Positions 37,056 to 48,226 of a stretch of DNA of 64,000 nucleotides are shown one piece after another (position 1 is the stretch's first letter; each line of letters starts with the position of its first letter). The notes beneath the pieces were generated by a model, which did not search any database, was not told the DNA's origin, and saw nothing but the letters and a program-made list of their open reading frames with translations. The DNA lies in assembly GCF_001509835.1 (NCBI RefSeq), contig NZ_JXTJ01000004.1, positions 124,001 to 188,000 on the forward strand, written 5' to 3'. Made by a program: the position numbers and the translations under genes. Origin of the DNA: Allobosea sp. WAO (GTDB lineage Bacteria > Pseudomonadota > Alphaproteobacteria > Rhizobiales > Beijerinckiaceae).

Positions 37056-40000
37056 TCAGCTCTCGGCCCGGTGCAGGGCTTGCGGGACGGCAACCGGCAC
37101 CGCCGCGCCAGGCACTTCCGCCGGTTCACCCCGGCCGCGACCGGAAAGCCAGCTGTCGACCTTGTCGAGATAGAAGTAGATCACCGGCGTGATGTAGAGC
37201 GTCAGCAATTGCGAGACTAGGAGGCCGCCGACCACGGCGATGCCGAGCGGCTGGCGCAGCTCGGCGCCGGCGCCGGCACCGAGCGCGATCGGCAGCACGC
37301 CGAAGATCGCGGCGAAGCTCGTCATCATGATCGGACGGAAGCGGACAAGCGCGGCCTCGCGGATCGCCGAGAGGGCATCGTCGCCATGGCGGCGGCGCTC
37401 GATCGCGAAGTCGACCATCATGATCGCGTTCTTCTTGACGATGCCGACCAGCATCAGGATGCCGATGATCGCGATGACCGACAGATCCATGTGGAAGTAC
37501 TGCAGCGCGAGCAGGGCGCCGAGGCCGGCCGAAGGCAGGCCGGAGAGGATCGTGATCGGGTGGATGAAGCTCTCGTAGAGGATGCCGAGGATGATGTAGA
37601 TCACCAGGATCGCCGCGAAGATCAGCAGTCCCTGGCCCTTTAGCGCATCCTGGAAGAGCTGGGCCGAGCCGGCGAAGCTGGTGACGATCGAAGCCGGCAG
37701 GTTCACGTCGCGCTCGGCCGCACGGATCGCGTTGACGGCGTCGCCGAGCGAGACACCGGGCGCGGTGTTGAAGGAGATCGTCACCGCCGGCTGCTGCGAG
37801 ATGCGGTTGACCGCGAGCGGGCCGACGCTCGGCTTGATCGTCGCCACCGTCTCCAGCGGCACGTTCTGGCCGTTCGCGGCCTTGAGCAGCAGCCGCGAGA
37901 GCACGCCCGGATCCTGTTGATAGGCGCGGTTCGCCTCCATGATCACCTGATAGTCGGTGGCCGGCGTGAAGATCGTGGCGATCTGGCGCGAGCCGAAGGC
38001 ATTGCCCAGCGCCTGGCGGATCTGGTCGCTTGAGATGCCGAGACTGGCGGCGCGCTCGCGGTCGATGTCGATCGAGAGCTGCGGATTGCGTAGCTGAAGA
38101 TCGATATTGGCGTCTCGCAGCTGCGGGATCTGGCTCAATCGCTGCTGCATCAGCGGCGCGTAGTTGAACAGGGCTGCGAGATCCGGCCCCTGCAGCGAAT
38201 ACAGATACTGCGCGCGCGAGGCGCGGCCGGCATTGAGGTTGATGTTCTGGACCTGCTGGAACACCGCCGTCATGCCCGGCACTTCCGAGGTGGCCCGGCG
38301 CAGCCGCGCGATCACCACATCCGCCTTGTCGCGTTCGGATTTGGGCTTCAGCGCGATGAACAAGAAGCCGTTATTGGTCGCGTTGAAGCCGCCGATATTC
38401 GAGGTCAGGTAGTCGACCGCCGGGTCGGCCCGGACGATCTCGGCGACGCGGGTCTGGCGCTCCGCCATCGCCTCGAATGAGGTGTCCGGCGGGCCCTCGG
38501 TCGCGCCGCGCAACAGGCCGGTATCTTCCAGCGGGAAGAAGCCCTTGGGGATGTCGATGTAGAGCTGGACCGAGACATAGACCGTGCCGAGCGTGAACAG
38601 CAGCATCAGGAAGCGGGCCTTCAGCACATGGTCCAGCGTCCAGCGATAGGCTGACAGCATGCCCTGGAAACCGGCCTCGAAGGTGCGATCGAGCAGGTTT
38701 GGCTTCTTGTGATGGTCATGCGCCTTGAGGAAGCGGGCGCAGAGCATCGGGGTCAGGGTCAGCGAGACGAAGCCGGAGACGATGATCGCCGCGGCGATCG
38801 TGCCGGCGAATTCGGCGAAGACCTTGCCGACGACGCCGCCCATGAAGAAGACCGGGATGAAGACGGCGACCAGCGAGATGGTGATCGAAAGGATCGTGAA
38901 GCCGATTTCGCGCGAGCCGTCGAGCGCCGCCTGGAACGGCTTCTTGCCCATCTCGATATGCCGGATGATGTTCTCCAGCATGACGATGGCGTCGTCGACG
39001 ACGAAGCCGACGGCGAGCGTCAGCGCCAGCAACGAGATATTGTCGAGCGAATAGCCGAGCGCATACATGATCGCGAAGGTACCGATCAGCGAGATCGGCA
39101 GGGCCAGCGTCGGGATCAGCGTGGCGGTCAGGTTCTTCAGGAACAGGAAGATCACCATGATCACCAGCACGATGGCGATCATCAGCGATACCTCGACATC
39201 CTCGACCGCCTCGCGGATCGGGATCGAACGGTCGTTCAGCACCACGAGATTCATCGCCGCCGGCAATTGCGAGCGATAGGATTCGAGCCGGTCCCTGATG
39301 CTGTCGACGACCTCGACGGTGTTGGCGTCGGACTGGCGATAGACGGCGAGAATGATCGAGCGCTCGCCATTGTACCAGCTCGCCGTCTGGTTGTTCTCGA
39401 CGGAGTCGAAGGTCTGCGCGACGTCGCTGAGCCGGATCGGGATGCCGTTCTTCTGCGAGATGATCAGGTTGCCGTATTCGGCGGCGCGCTCGAGCTGGCC
39501 GGTGGCGCCGAGCGTCAGGCGCTGGTTGATGCCGTTCAGAGTGCCGACCGGCGAATTGGAGTTGGCGGCCGAGACCGCGTTGCGGACATCGGCGAGCGAG
39601 AGGCCGCGCGCCGAAACGGCATCCGGATTGACCAGGATGCGCACGGCGTATTTTTGCGCGCCGAAGATGTTGACCTGGGCGACGCCCGGCAATTGCGCGA
39701 TCTGCTGCTGCAGCACGTTCTCGCCGAATTCATGGACCTCGTAGAGCGGCTTTGTCGCCGAGGTCAGCACCATGAACAGCACCGGCTGGTCGGCCGGATT
39801 GACCTTTCTGAAGCTCGGCGGGGCAGGGAGCTCGGGCGGCAGGCGCCGCGTCGTGGCGCTGAGCGCCGCCTGCACGTCGAGCGCGGCGCCGTCTATGTTG
39901 CGGTTGAGGTCGAATTGCAGGGTGATCGAGGTCGAGCCGAGCTGCGAGACCGAGGACATCGAGGTGATGCCGGAGATCGAGGCGAATTCGCGTTCGAGCG

Positions 40001-40196
40001 GGGCGGCGATGGAGGAGGCCATTGTCTCCGGGCTCGCACCGGGCAGGCGCGCGCTGACATTGATGGTCGGGAAGTCGACGCGGGGCAGGGCCGCGACCGG
40101 CAGCTGCTTGAAGGCGAACAGCCCGAAGATCAGGAACGTCGCCATGACCAGGGTGGTCATGACCGGGCGACGGATGCAGAGCTCGGGCAGGTTCAT
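37056..40196 (-). CDS. RND efflux transporter, inner-membrane permease
   Basis: 1046 aa, typical for hydrophobe/amphiphile RND pumps of the MdtB/MdtC-AcrB type. N-terminus MNLPELCIRRPVMTTLVM, two sets of large periplasmic loops, and the TM4 proton-relay segment VGFVVDDAIVMLENIIRH with adjacent Asp residues are visible. Conserved motifs RRHGDDALSAIREAALVRFRPIMMT and FGVLPIALGAGAGAE are at the C-terminal half. It overlaps the upstream periplasmic adaptor gene by one base (TGATG), so the two are translationally coupled. No outer-membrane factor gene is adjacent; a shared TolC homologue would be needed. Substrate unknown. Confidence 0.96.
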   Translation of the reverse strand: MNLPELCIRRPVMTTLVMATFLIFGLFAFKQLPVAALPRVDFPTINVSARLPGASPETMASSIAAPLEREFASISGITSMSSVSQLGSTSITLQFDLNRNIDGAALDVQAALSATTRRLPPELPAPPSFRKVNPADQPVLFMVLTSATKPLYEVHEFGENVLQQQIAQLPGVAQVNIFGAQKYAVRILVNPDAVSARGLSLADVRNAVSAANSNSPVGTLNGINQRLTLGATGQLERAAEYGNLIISQKNGIPIRLSDVAQTFDSVENNQTASWYNGERSIILAVYRQSDANTVEVVDSIRDRLESYRSQLPAAMNLVVLNDRSIPIREAVEDVEVSLMIAIVLVIMVIFLFLKNLTATLIPTLALPISLIGTFAIMYALGYSLDNISLLALTLAVGFVVDDAIVMLENIIRHIEMGKKPFQAALDGSREIGFTILSITISLVAVFIPVFFMGGVVGKVFAEFAGTIAAAIIVSGFVSLTLTPMLCARFLKAHDHHKKPNLLDRTFEAGFQGMLSAYRWTLDHVLKARFLMLLFTLGTVYVSVQLYIDIPKGFFPLEDTGLLRGATEGPPDTSFEAMAERQTRVAEIVRADPAVDYLTSNIGGFNATNNGFLFIALKPKSERDKADVVIARLRRATSEVPGMTAVFQQVQNINLNAGRASRAQYLYSLQGPDLAALFNYAPLMQQRLSQIPQLRDANIDLQLRNPQLSIDIDRERAASLGISSDQIRQALGNAFGSRQIATIFTPATDYQVIMEANRAYQQDPGVLSRLLLKAANGQNVPLETVATIKPSVGPLAVNRISQQPAVTISFNTAPGVSLGDAVNAIRAAERDVNLPASIVTSFAGSAQLFQDALKGQGLLIFAAILVIYIILGILYESFIHPITILSGLPSAGLGALLALQYFHMDLSVIAIIGILMLVGIVKKNAIMMVDFAIERRRHGDDALSAIREAALVRFRPIMMTSFAAIFGVLPIALGAGAGAELRQPLGIAVVGGLLVSQLLTLYITPVIYFYLDKVDSWLSGRGRGEPAEVPGAAVPVAVPQALHRAES

Positions 40197-41458
40197 CAGC
40201 CGGCGCTCCCTCGCTGTGAGGTCTGGTTCGGCGGCGGGCTCTGGCCGCCGCGGTCGCGATTGCGCTCGATGGTACGGGCGCCCTCGGTCAGCAGGAGCTG
40301 GCCATCGACCACCACCGTCTCGCCGCCGCTGAGGCCGGAGGCGATCACCACGCGGTCATCGACCGTGCGGTCGACCACGACCGTGCGGGCTCGCGCCATC
40401 CCATCCTCGATGATGAAGACGAATGAGCCGTTCTGCCCGGTCTGGATGGCCTCGCGGGGGACGGTCACGGCCTCCGGATCGACCCGCAGTGTCACGCGGA
40501 CCTGACAGAGCGCGCCGGGCCAGAGTGTCTCGTCGGCATTGTCGAAGGAGGCACGGATCTGGATGGTGCCGGTCGTTGCATCGACCAGGTTGTCGATGAC
40601 GGCGATCGTGCCCTCGACGCTTTTCGAGACGCCATGCTGCGTCGCCTGCACGACGGCAGTCCCTGCCGCCATCGCCGCACGGATCTCGGGCAGATGGCGC
40701 TGGGCGACGGCGAAGCTGACATAGATCGGGTCGATCTGGTTGATCGTCACCAGCACGGTCGAATTGTCGCCGGTCTTGGCGATGTTGCCTTCCTTCAGCC
40801 CGGCGGCGCCGATGCGGCCCGAGACGGGAGCGAGGATGGTGTAATAGCTGAGCTGGACCTTGAGGGCCTCGACCGCAGCCTCACCGCCGCGAATGGCCGC
40901 CTTCAAGGTCGCGACCTGGGTGCGCGCAGTGTCGAGCCGCTGGTCGGTGGCGAAGTCGCGCTTGGCGAGTTCCTCGGCCCGCCTGAGATCCGTCTCGGCC
41001 GAGGCGAGCGAGGCGCGGTCCTTCGCGACACTGGCTTCAGATTGCTTGATCAGCGCCTCGGCCAGGCGTGAATCGAGCCGGAACAGCACGTCTCCCTTCT
41101 TGACGTAGCCACCATCCTTGAAGGCGACCTCGGTGATCTGCGTGTCGACGCGCGAGCGGACATTGACCGACGAGATCGCCTGCACGGTTCCGATCGCATC
41201 GAGGCGGACCGGCATCGCCCGGCGCTCTGCCTTGGCGGTAACGACCGTGACAGGCGGGCGGTTGCCCGCGGCGCCGCGCCCACTCGGTGTCGCGGCGACC
41301 GGCGCAGGCGGCTTTGCCTGCGTCGGGACCAGCTTGCCGAAGGGGACCTGATCGAGCGGCCAGGGGATTGGCCGGCCGGTGTAATGGAGTGCGGCGCCGA
41401 CTGCGAGGATGCCCGCAGCCGAAAACAGAGCTAGACGCCCGAAACTCAGCCTTGCCAT
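40196..41458 (-). CDS. RND efflux periplasmic adaptor (HlyD-like)
   Basis: 420 aa. N-terminal membrane anchor (LALFSAAGILAVGAALHY), a biotinyl-lipoyl-like domain split around a coiled-coil hairpin (SVNVRSRVDTQITEVAFKDGG ... ILAPVSGRIGAAGLKEGN) and beta-barrel domains to the C-terminus. ATG 41458 has AAGG upstream and directly precedes the anchor; longer frames add unrelated residues. First gene of the pump operon. Confidence 0.93.
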   Translation of the reverse strand: MARLSFGRLALFSAAGILAVGAALHYTGRPIPWPLDQVPFGKLVPTQAKPPAPVAATPSGRGAAGNRPPVTVVTAKAERRAMPVRLDAIGTVQAISSVNVRSRVDTQITEVAFKDGGYVKKGDVLFRLDSRLAEALIKQSEASVAKDRASLASAETDLRRAEELAKRDFATDQRLDTARTQVATLKAAIRGGEAAVEALKVQLSYYTILAPVSGRIGAAGLKEGNIAKTGDNSTVLVTINQIDPIYVSFAVAQRHLPEIRAAMAAGTAVVQATQHGVSKSVEGTIAVIDNLVDATTGTIQIRASFDNADETLWPGALCQVRVTLRVDPEAVTVPREAIQTGQNGSFVFIIEDGMARARTVVVDRTVDDRVVIASGLSGGETVVVDGQLLLTEGARTIERNRDRGGQSPPPNQTSQRGSAG

Positions 41459-41675
41459 GAAAAGCCTTGCGCCATGCGGGCGGCCCGGCCGAACCTTTAC
41501 GGAACCGCCGCCCCTCCAACCATCGCCGCCGCCGAAATCAAGCATGCAGAGGGTGGTTTGCCGGCGCAAGCCGGCATCACGCATTGTTGCGGCATGTAGC
41601 GGCAATGTGACACGGCCGGCGAATACCTGTCGCCGGCGTTCGCTTTCAGTGCCGGCGGGCGCGAAGCGCGCCCGA

Positions 41676-42086
41676 TCACAGTATCGCGATGACGATTCCT
41701 ATCCACATCAAGAACAGGCAGGCGACGCCGGCTGCGTAGACGAGGGCGCGCTGGCGCAGATCGTTGCTGCCGGTGTGGATCAGCGTATGCACGATGCGCG
41801 TCGCTACGAAGGCCCAGGCCAGGACCACCATGACATAGCCGGTGGCGCCGACATGGATCGCGATCAGCACCAGCGCGAAGAACAGCACCGGCGTCTCGAA
41901 CTGGTTGCTGAAATTCGCGGCGGCGAGCCGGGCCGGCTCCGGATAACGCTCGGTCGAGACGGCGACATCCGCCGTCCTGACCTCGCGATTGTCGAAGGCC
42001 TTCTTGCGACGCAGGAACACGATCATAAGCACGACGAATGTCCAGAAGACCTGGGCAAGCGCCGGATAGATCAGCTTGAGCGTCAT
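41676..42086 (-). CDS. MAPEG family membrane protein
   Basis: 136 aa with four hydrophobic helices. The MAPEG pattern is seen in FSNQFETPVLFFALVLIAIH followed by AWAFVATRIVHTLIHTGSNDLRQRALVY. Eukaryotic relatives are glutathione-dependent or eicosanoid-pathway membrane enzymes; bacterial ones are mostly uncharacterised. Downstream of guaB on the same strand with 49 bp between, so possibly co-transcribed. The 217-bp gap to the RND adaptor start has no recognisable gene. Confidence 0.87.
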   Translation of the reverse strand: MTLKLIYPALAQVFWTFVVLMIVFLRRKKAFDNREVRTADVAVSTERYPEPARLAAANFSNQFETPVLFFALVLIAIHVGATGYVMVVLAWAFVATRIVHTLIHTGSNDLRQRALVYAAGVACLFLMWIGIVIAIL

Positions 42087-42135
42087 GGCCTACCTCGTGA
42101 AGGACCTGCTGCAGACGTGCATCAAAGCAGGTTTC

Positions 42136-43707
<1,572 letters not shown>

Positions 43708-43758
43708 TTATCATGCGGGCGCCGAGGCCGCTAGGGGGCCACGGCGGAAAGTTGTCAT

Positions 43759-43780
43759 GGACGCGCCGCGAGGCGCGTCC
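43759..43780 (-). terminator. hairpin after the 112-aa exported-protein gene
   Basis: GGACGCGCC pairs perfectly with GGCGCGTCC around a 4-nt loop, 14 bp beyond the stop at 43794 on the minus strand and about 130 bp before guaB. The following bases are not a T tract, so it is a weak or Rho-assisted terminator candidate. Confidence 0.45.
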
Positions 43781-43793
43781 ACATCCGGACCGG

Positions 43794-44132
43794 TTATTGC
43801 TGCCGACCCGCGCGCGAACGTTCCAGCTCGGCCGTCGGGGTCGTCGAGGGACTGACGAAGAAGCAGCCGCGCTCCATCATCATGGCGCCCTTGGCATTCG
43901 CCATCGCCTGGCATTCCTTCTGGCGGGCGCAATTGTAGACGCGCAGCGCATCGCCGGAGCCAGGCGAAACCACGCGCTCGGCGCAAGCGCGTTCCCAGCT
44001 GTTTGACTGGGCGGTCGCCGCGGTGGAGCCGAGGCCTGGGAAGGCGAAACCGGCGAGGATCGCGAAGGCGGCGGCTCGGACAGGCGCGCCAACCGGCGCC
44101 ATGCGAAGAGAATGCTGCACTTGATTAGACAT
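43794..44132 (-). CDS. small exported hypothetical protein (112 aa)
   Basis: ATG 44132 has GAAGGTG upstream. A signal peptide (APVRAAAFAILAGFAFPGLGSTAATA) is followed by a mature part with four Cys (ERACAER, VYNCARQKEC, ERGCFFV) that likely form two disulphides. I do not recognise a family. It is divergent from the MFS transporter gene; the 293-bp gap between their starts holds no other gene that I can support. Confidence 0.7.
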   Translation of the reverse strand: MSNQVQHSLRMAPVGAPVRAAAFAILAGFAFPGLGSTAATAQSNSWERACAERVVSPGSGDALRVYNCARQKECQAMANAKGAMMMERGCFFVSPSTTPTAELERSRAGRQQ

Positions 44133-44425
44133 GGGACACCTTCGCCGGCGCACCGGCCCTTCCGATCTCGAATGTGAAGATCTTCGCCCCGGACCTCACA
44201 TAGGGACGCGGCCCCGTCTTTGACCTGCCGCGAACGCATGGCCAGTTTGTCATCACGTATCCGTGCCAAGGCTTGCGCCTGCCTCGCAGTCGCCGTGAGG
44301 CAGTTGGATGGATTCGTCATGCAGCAGGCGCAACCCGCGCAGGCCAGCGATTCGTACCACCGTGCTCTCGTCAGCGGGCGGATCGCGGATTAAGGCTGAC
44401 GCGCAGCCCGCCAGAAAGTCCGCCC

Positions 44426-45865
44426 GTGCAGCGCGCCAAGCTCCTGCCCCTGATCGTCGCCTGTGCGTTGTTCATGGAGAACACCGACTCGACGGTGATC
44501 GCCACCTCTCTGCCGGTCATCGCGCAATCGCTCGGCGAGGACCCGATCGCGCTGAAGCTGGCGGTGACGTCCTATCTCGTCAGCCTCGCGGTCTTCATCC
44601 CGATCTCTGGCTGGATGGCCGACCGGTTCGGCGCCCGCACCACCTTCCGCACGGCGCTCGGCGTGTTCATGCTCGGCTCGGTGCTCTGCGCGCTCTCGAA
44701 CTCGCTCGGCGCCTTCGTCGGAGCCCGTTTCGTGCAAGGCATGGGCGGCGCGATGATGGTGCCGGTCGGCCGCCTCGTCATCCTGCGCAGCGTCGAGAAA
44801 TCGCAGCTGGTCAGCGCGCTCGCCTATCTCACCGTGCCAGCGCTGGTCGGCCCGGTGGTCGGGCCGGTGCTGGGCGGTTTCATCACTACCTATTTCGACT
44901 GGCGCTGGATCTTCTTCATCAACCTGCCGATCGGCCTGCTCGGCATCGTGCTGGCGACGAAGTTCTTCGAGGATATCCGCGAGGAGGATGTGGCGCCGCT
45001 GGACATCAAGGGCTTCCTGCTGTCCTCGACCGGCTTCGCTGCCCTGATGCTCGGCCTGGTCACGGGCGGGCGCCATCTCGTGCCCGAGAGCGTCTCCTAC
45101 GCCTGCGTCGCATTCGGCGTCCTGGCACTGGTGGCCTACTGGTTCCACGCCCGGCGCACCCCCTATCCGGTGCTCAACCTCACTTTGCTGCGGATCCCGA
45201 CCTACAATATCGGCGTGATCGGTGGCTCGATCTTCCGCATCGGCATCGGCGCGATCCCCTTCCTGTTGCCGCTGATGCTGCAGCTCGGCTTCGGCCTGAA
45301 TGCGCTGCAATCGGGGCTGATCACCTTCGCCTCGGCGGCCGGCGCGCTGATCATGAAGACCCTGGCGAAGACGATCCTGCAGCGTTTCGGCTTCCGCCGC
45401 GTGCTGACCTTCAACGCCCTGGTCGGCGCCGCCTTCCTCGCCGCTTCCGGCCTGTTCACGCCTTCGACGCCGCATTGGCTGATGCTCTCGGTTCTGCTGA
45501 TCGGTGGCTGCTTCCGCTCGCTGCAGTTCACCGGAATCAACGCGTTGAGCTATGCCGATGTCTCGAACCGCGACATGTCGAGCGCCACCAGCCTGTCGAG
45601 CGTCGCGCAGCAATTATCGCTCAGCCTCGGCGTCACCATCGGCGCCTTCGCGCTGGAGACGGCGAACGCCTTCAATGGTGGCCAGACACTGGGCGCGGCC
45701 GACTTCTGGCCGGCTTTCGTGCTGGTCGGGCTGATCGCGGCCTCCTCGGCGTTGTGGATGGTGCGCCTGAAGCCCGATGCCGGCGCCGAGGTCTCCGGTC
45801 ATGCGCCGGTCAGCGCCCGCAAGGCGACGGCACAGGCGATCGAGGACCAGAAGCCGCTCGAATGA
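44426..45865 (+). CDS. MFS transporter, DHA2 (14-TM) family
   Basis: About 479 aa. Motif A is visible as GWMADRFGARTTFRTAL and motif C-like GPVVGPVLGGFITTYFDWRWIFFINLPIG is characteristic of the EmrB/QacA drug:proton antiporter family. Roughly 14 hydrophobic helices can be counted. The start GTG 44426 is chosen because the first helix follows (LLPLIVACALFMENTDSTVIAT); a TTG at 44273 would add 51 basic residues. Substrate unknown. Confidence 0.9.
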   Translation: MQRAKLLPLIVACALFMENTDSTVIATSLPVIAQSLGEDPIALKLAVTSYLVSLAVFIPISGWMADRFGARTTFRTALGVFMLGSVLCALSNSLGAFVGARFVQGMGGAMMVPVGRLVILRSVEKSQLVSALAYLTVPALVGPVVGPVLGGFITTYFDWRWIFFINLPIGLLGIVLATKFFEDIREEDVAPLDIKGFLLSSTGFAALMLGLVTGGRHLVPESVSYACVAFGVLALVAYWFHARRTPYPVLNLTLLRIPTYNIGVIGGSIFRIGIGAIPFLLPLMLQLGFGLNALQSGLITFASAAGALIMKTLAKTILQRFGFRRVLTFNALVGAAFLAASGLFTPSTPHWLMLSVLLIGGCFRSLQFTGINALSYADVSNRDMSSATSLSSVAQQLSLSLGVTIGAFALETANAFNGGQTLGAADFWPAFVLVGLIAASSALWMVRLKPDAGAEVSGHAPVSARKATAQAIEDQKPLE

Positions 45866-45923
45866 TTGACGGCATGTCCCCCATACGGTTGACGAACGCG
45901 CCCCGCCGGGCGACCGGTGGCAG

Positions 45924-47726
45924 ATGACTTCCGTTTCCCAGCGCGCCTTTCTCGGCGTCGAACGCTCGGCGCTCGGGCGCCCCTGGCGCGACCGGCTCGA
46001 CATTGCGGGGCTGGCGCGCGCCGAGGCCCTGGCCCAGGTCGAAGGCGTTCCCGACGCCGTGGCGCGCATCCTGGCCGGGCGCGGCGTCGCCGCCAGCGAG
46101 GCCCTGCGCTATCTCGAACCGAAGCTGCGCGATCTGCTGCCCGACCCGGCGGTGCTGCTCGACATGGGCGCCGCCGCACAGCGACTGGCCGAGGCGGCGG
46201 TGCGTGGCGAGAAGGTTGCGATCTTCGGCGACTACGACGTCGACGGCGCCTGCTCGGCCGCGCTGCTCGCGATCTTCCTCAAGCAGGCCGGCGCCCGACC
46301 GCGCGTGCATATTCCCGACCGGCTGATCGAGGGGTACGGCCCCAACAGCGAGGCGATCGCCATGCTGGCCGGGGAGGGCGCGACCCTCCTGGTCACGGTC
46401 GATTGCGGCACGACCAGCCATGAGCCGCTGCGTGAGGCCGCCAGGCTTGGGCTCGACGTCGTCGTGCTCGACCATCACCAGGCGCCGGAGCAGCTGCCGG
46501 CTGCAGCCGCCATCGTCAATCCGAACCGGCAGGACGATCTCTCCGGCCTCGGCCATCTCTGCGCGGCCGGCGTTGTCTTCCTGACGCTGGTCGCCACCGC
46601 GCGCGAGCTGCGCCGGCGGGGGCATTGGGCGAGCCGGGGCGGGGAGCCCGACCTGCTGGCGCAGCTCGATCTCGTCGGCCTCGCGACCGTCGCCGACGTC
46701 GTGCCGCTGATCGGTCTCAATCGCGCCTTCGTGCGTCAGGGTATTGCGATCCTCAGGCTGCGCCAGCGTCCCGGCCTTGCGGCGCTGCTCGATGCCGCCG
46801 GGCTCGACGGGCCGGCCCAGCCCTGGCATCTCGGCTTCCTGCTCGGCCCGCGCATCAATGCCGGCGGTCGGATCGGCGATGCCGGCCTCGGCGCCCGCCT
46901 GCTGATGACAGATGACGAGGTCGAGGCGCGCAGCATCGCCGCCGAGCTCAACCGGCTGAACCAAGAGCGGCAGGAGATCGAGCGCGCAGCCGTCGAGGAG
47001 GCCGTGGCCGCGGTCGAGCACCGTCTCGGCGACGCGGCCGAGCATCCTGTCCTGCTGGTCGGTTCGGCCGATTGGCATCCGGGCGTGGTCGGGCTCATCG
47101 CCGCCCGACTCAAGGAGCGGTTTCGCCGGCCGGCCTTCGCCCTGGCACGGCATCCCGATGGCGGCGCGACCGGCTCCGGCCGTTCCGTCCCCGGCGTCGA
47201 TCTCGGCGCCGCGGTACGCCGTGCCGTCGAGGCCGGGCTCGCGATCAAGGGCGGCGGCCATGCCATGGCGGCGGGAATCACCCTGGCGCCGGGACAGGAG
47301 GCACCCTTCACCGCCTTCATGAGCGCAGAGCTCGCAGCCAGTGTCGCGGCCTCGCGAGAATCCGAGGCGCTGCTGGTCGATGCTGCGATCAGTGCGGGTG
47401 GTGCGAATCCCCGTCTGCTCGCCGAGATCGACCGCGCCGGCCCCTTCGGCTCCGGCTGCCCCGAGCCGGTCTTCGTGCTGCCGGCTCATCGGCTCGCCGA
47501 TGTCGTCGAGATCGGCAGCGGCGGGCATTTACGCGTCAGATTGCGCGCCGGAGACGGTAGCAGCATCGGCGGCGTCGCCTTCAGGGCGGCGCAGGAGCCG
47601 CTTGGCCAGGCGCTGCTGGCGGCGCGCGGCGAGCAGGTCCATCTCGCCGCGACGCTGACCCTGAATCGCTGGGGCGGCTCGGAGAAGGCGGAGCTGCGCG
47701 TGCTCGATCTGGCAAGGCCGCTGTGA
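45924..47726 (+). CDS. recJ: single-stranded-DNA-specific exonuclease RecJ
   Basis: 600 aa. The DHH phosphoesterase motifs are present: FGDYDVDGACSAALL (motif I), VTVDCGTTSHE (motif II) and VVVLDHHQAPEQLP (motif III, DHH); the DHHA1 domain includes GGHAMAAGI. A 5'-3' exonuclease for recombination and mismatch repair. Follows the MFS gene by 58 bp; no need for functional linkage. Confidence 0.96.
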   Translation: MTSVSQRAFLGVERSALGRPWRDRLDIAGLARAEALAQVEGVPDAVARILAGRGVAASEALRYLEPKLRDLLPDPAVLLDMGAAAQRLAEAAVRGEKVAIFGDYDVDGACSAALLAIFLKQAGARPRVHIPDRLIEGYGPNSEAIAMLAGEGATLLVTVDCGTTSHEPLREAARLGLDVVVLDHHQAPEQLPAAAAIVNPNRQDDLSGLGHLCAAGVVFLTLVATARELRRRGHWASRGGEPDLLAQLDLVGLATVADVVPLIGLNRAFVRQGIAILRLRQRPGLAALLDAAGLDGPAQPWHLGFLLGPRINAGGRIGDAGLGARLLMTDDEVEARSIAAELNRLNQERQEIERAAVEEAVAAVEHRLGDAAEHPVLLVGSADWHPGVVGLIAARLKERFRRPAFALARHPDGGATGSGRSVPGVDLGAAVRRAVEAGLAIKGGGHAMAAGITLAPGQEAPFTAFMSAELAASVAASRESEALLVDAAISAGGANPRLLAEIDRAGPFGSGCPEPVFVLPAHRLADVVEIGSGGHLRVRLRAGDGSSIGGVAFRAAQEPLGQALLAARGEQVHLAATLTLNRWGGSEKAELRVLDLARPL

Positions 47727-47824
47727 ACGGTCGACAGAAATCCGAAAACCGGGCTTGCCCAACCGCGGCAGGGTGACTATAGCTCGCCCCGCTTCGCAGC
47801 AACGCCGCCTCGCGGCAGAAGCTC

Positions 47825-47899
47825 GCGACCTTCGTCTATCGGTTAGGACACCAGCCTTTCACGCTGGGGAGACGGGTTCGACTCCCGTAGGTCGCGCCA
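47825..47899 (+). tRNA. tRNA-Glu (anticodon TTC)
   Basis: Acceptor GCGACCT pairs with AGGTCGC; D-arm, anticodon loop CTTTCAC (anticodon TTC), T-arm ACGGGTTCGACTCCCGT, discriminator G and encoded CCA (47897-47899) are all in place. Confidence 0.97.
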
Positions 47900-48226
47900 C
47901 TCAACTATGGGTGGCCCAAGTGGTTGAAAATCAGCGACAATCAGAGATGAAATATCGAGCGCGCTGCCCGCGATGTCTCGTACTTGGATCCCTGCCATAG
48001 AGCTTTCGGACCTTGTGTCATCAGTGTTGCACAGTGCTGTCGGCTGCAAATACGGTTCCGATTCAGGCTACTAGCGGCCAACCCGCACCGCTGCTGATGT
48101 CCTCCCATCGCTTGCGGTCGGCGGTCGAACTCAAGCTGCGGTTGGGTGGCGTGTTCCTAATTGCCGCGCTACATCTTCCCTGTCCTGACGGCCGAGTATG
48201 AGGGATCTCACCGGGAGAAAGGTCGC
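47900..48226. other. gene-free stretch after tRNA-Glu
   Basis: About 330 bp with lower apparent GC than the neighbours. No open frame that I can support, no duplicated tRNA 3' end and no integrase remnant was found. A TTG-initiated 22-codon extension of the cyclase frame (from 48161) is rejected in favour of GTG 48227. The cyclase promoter must lie here. Confidence 0.5.

Noticed and set aside
38709..40505. 598-codon plus-strand frame opposite the RND permease
   Set aside because: Charged, repetitive translation with no domain; the RND gene is unambiguous on the other strand.
44308..45927. 539-codon frame overlapping the MFS transporter on the same strand
   Set aside because: Arg/Pro-rich translation without hydrophobic helices; the transporter frame has clear membrane segments and motifs.
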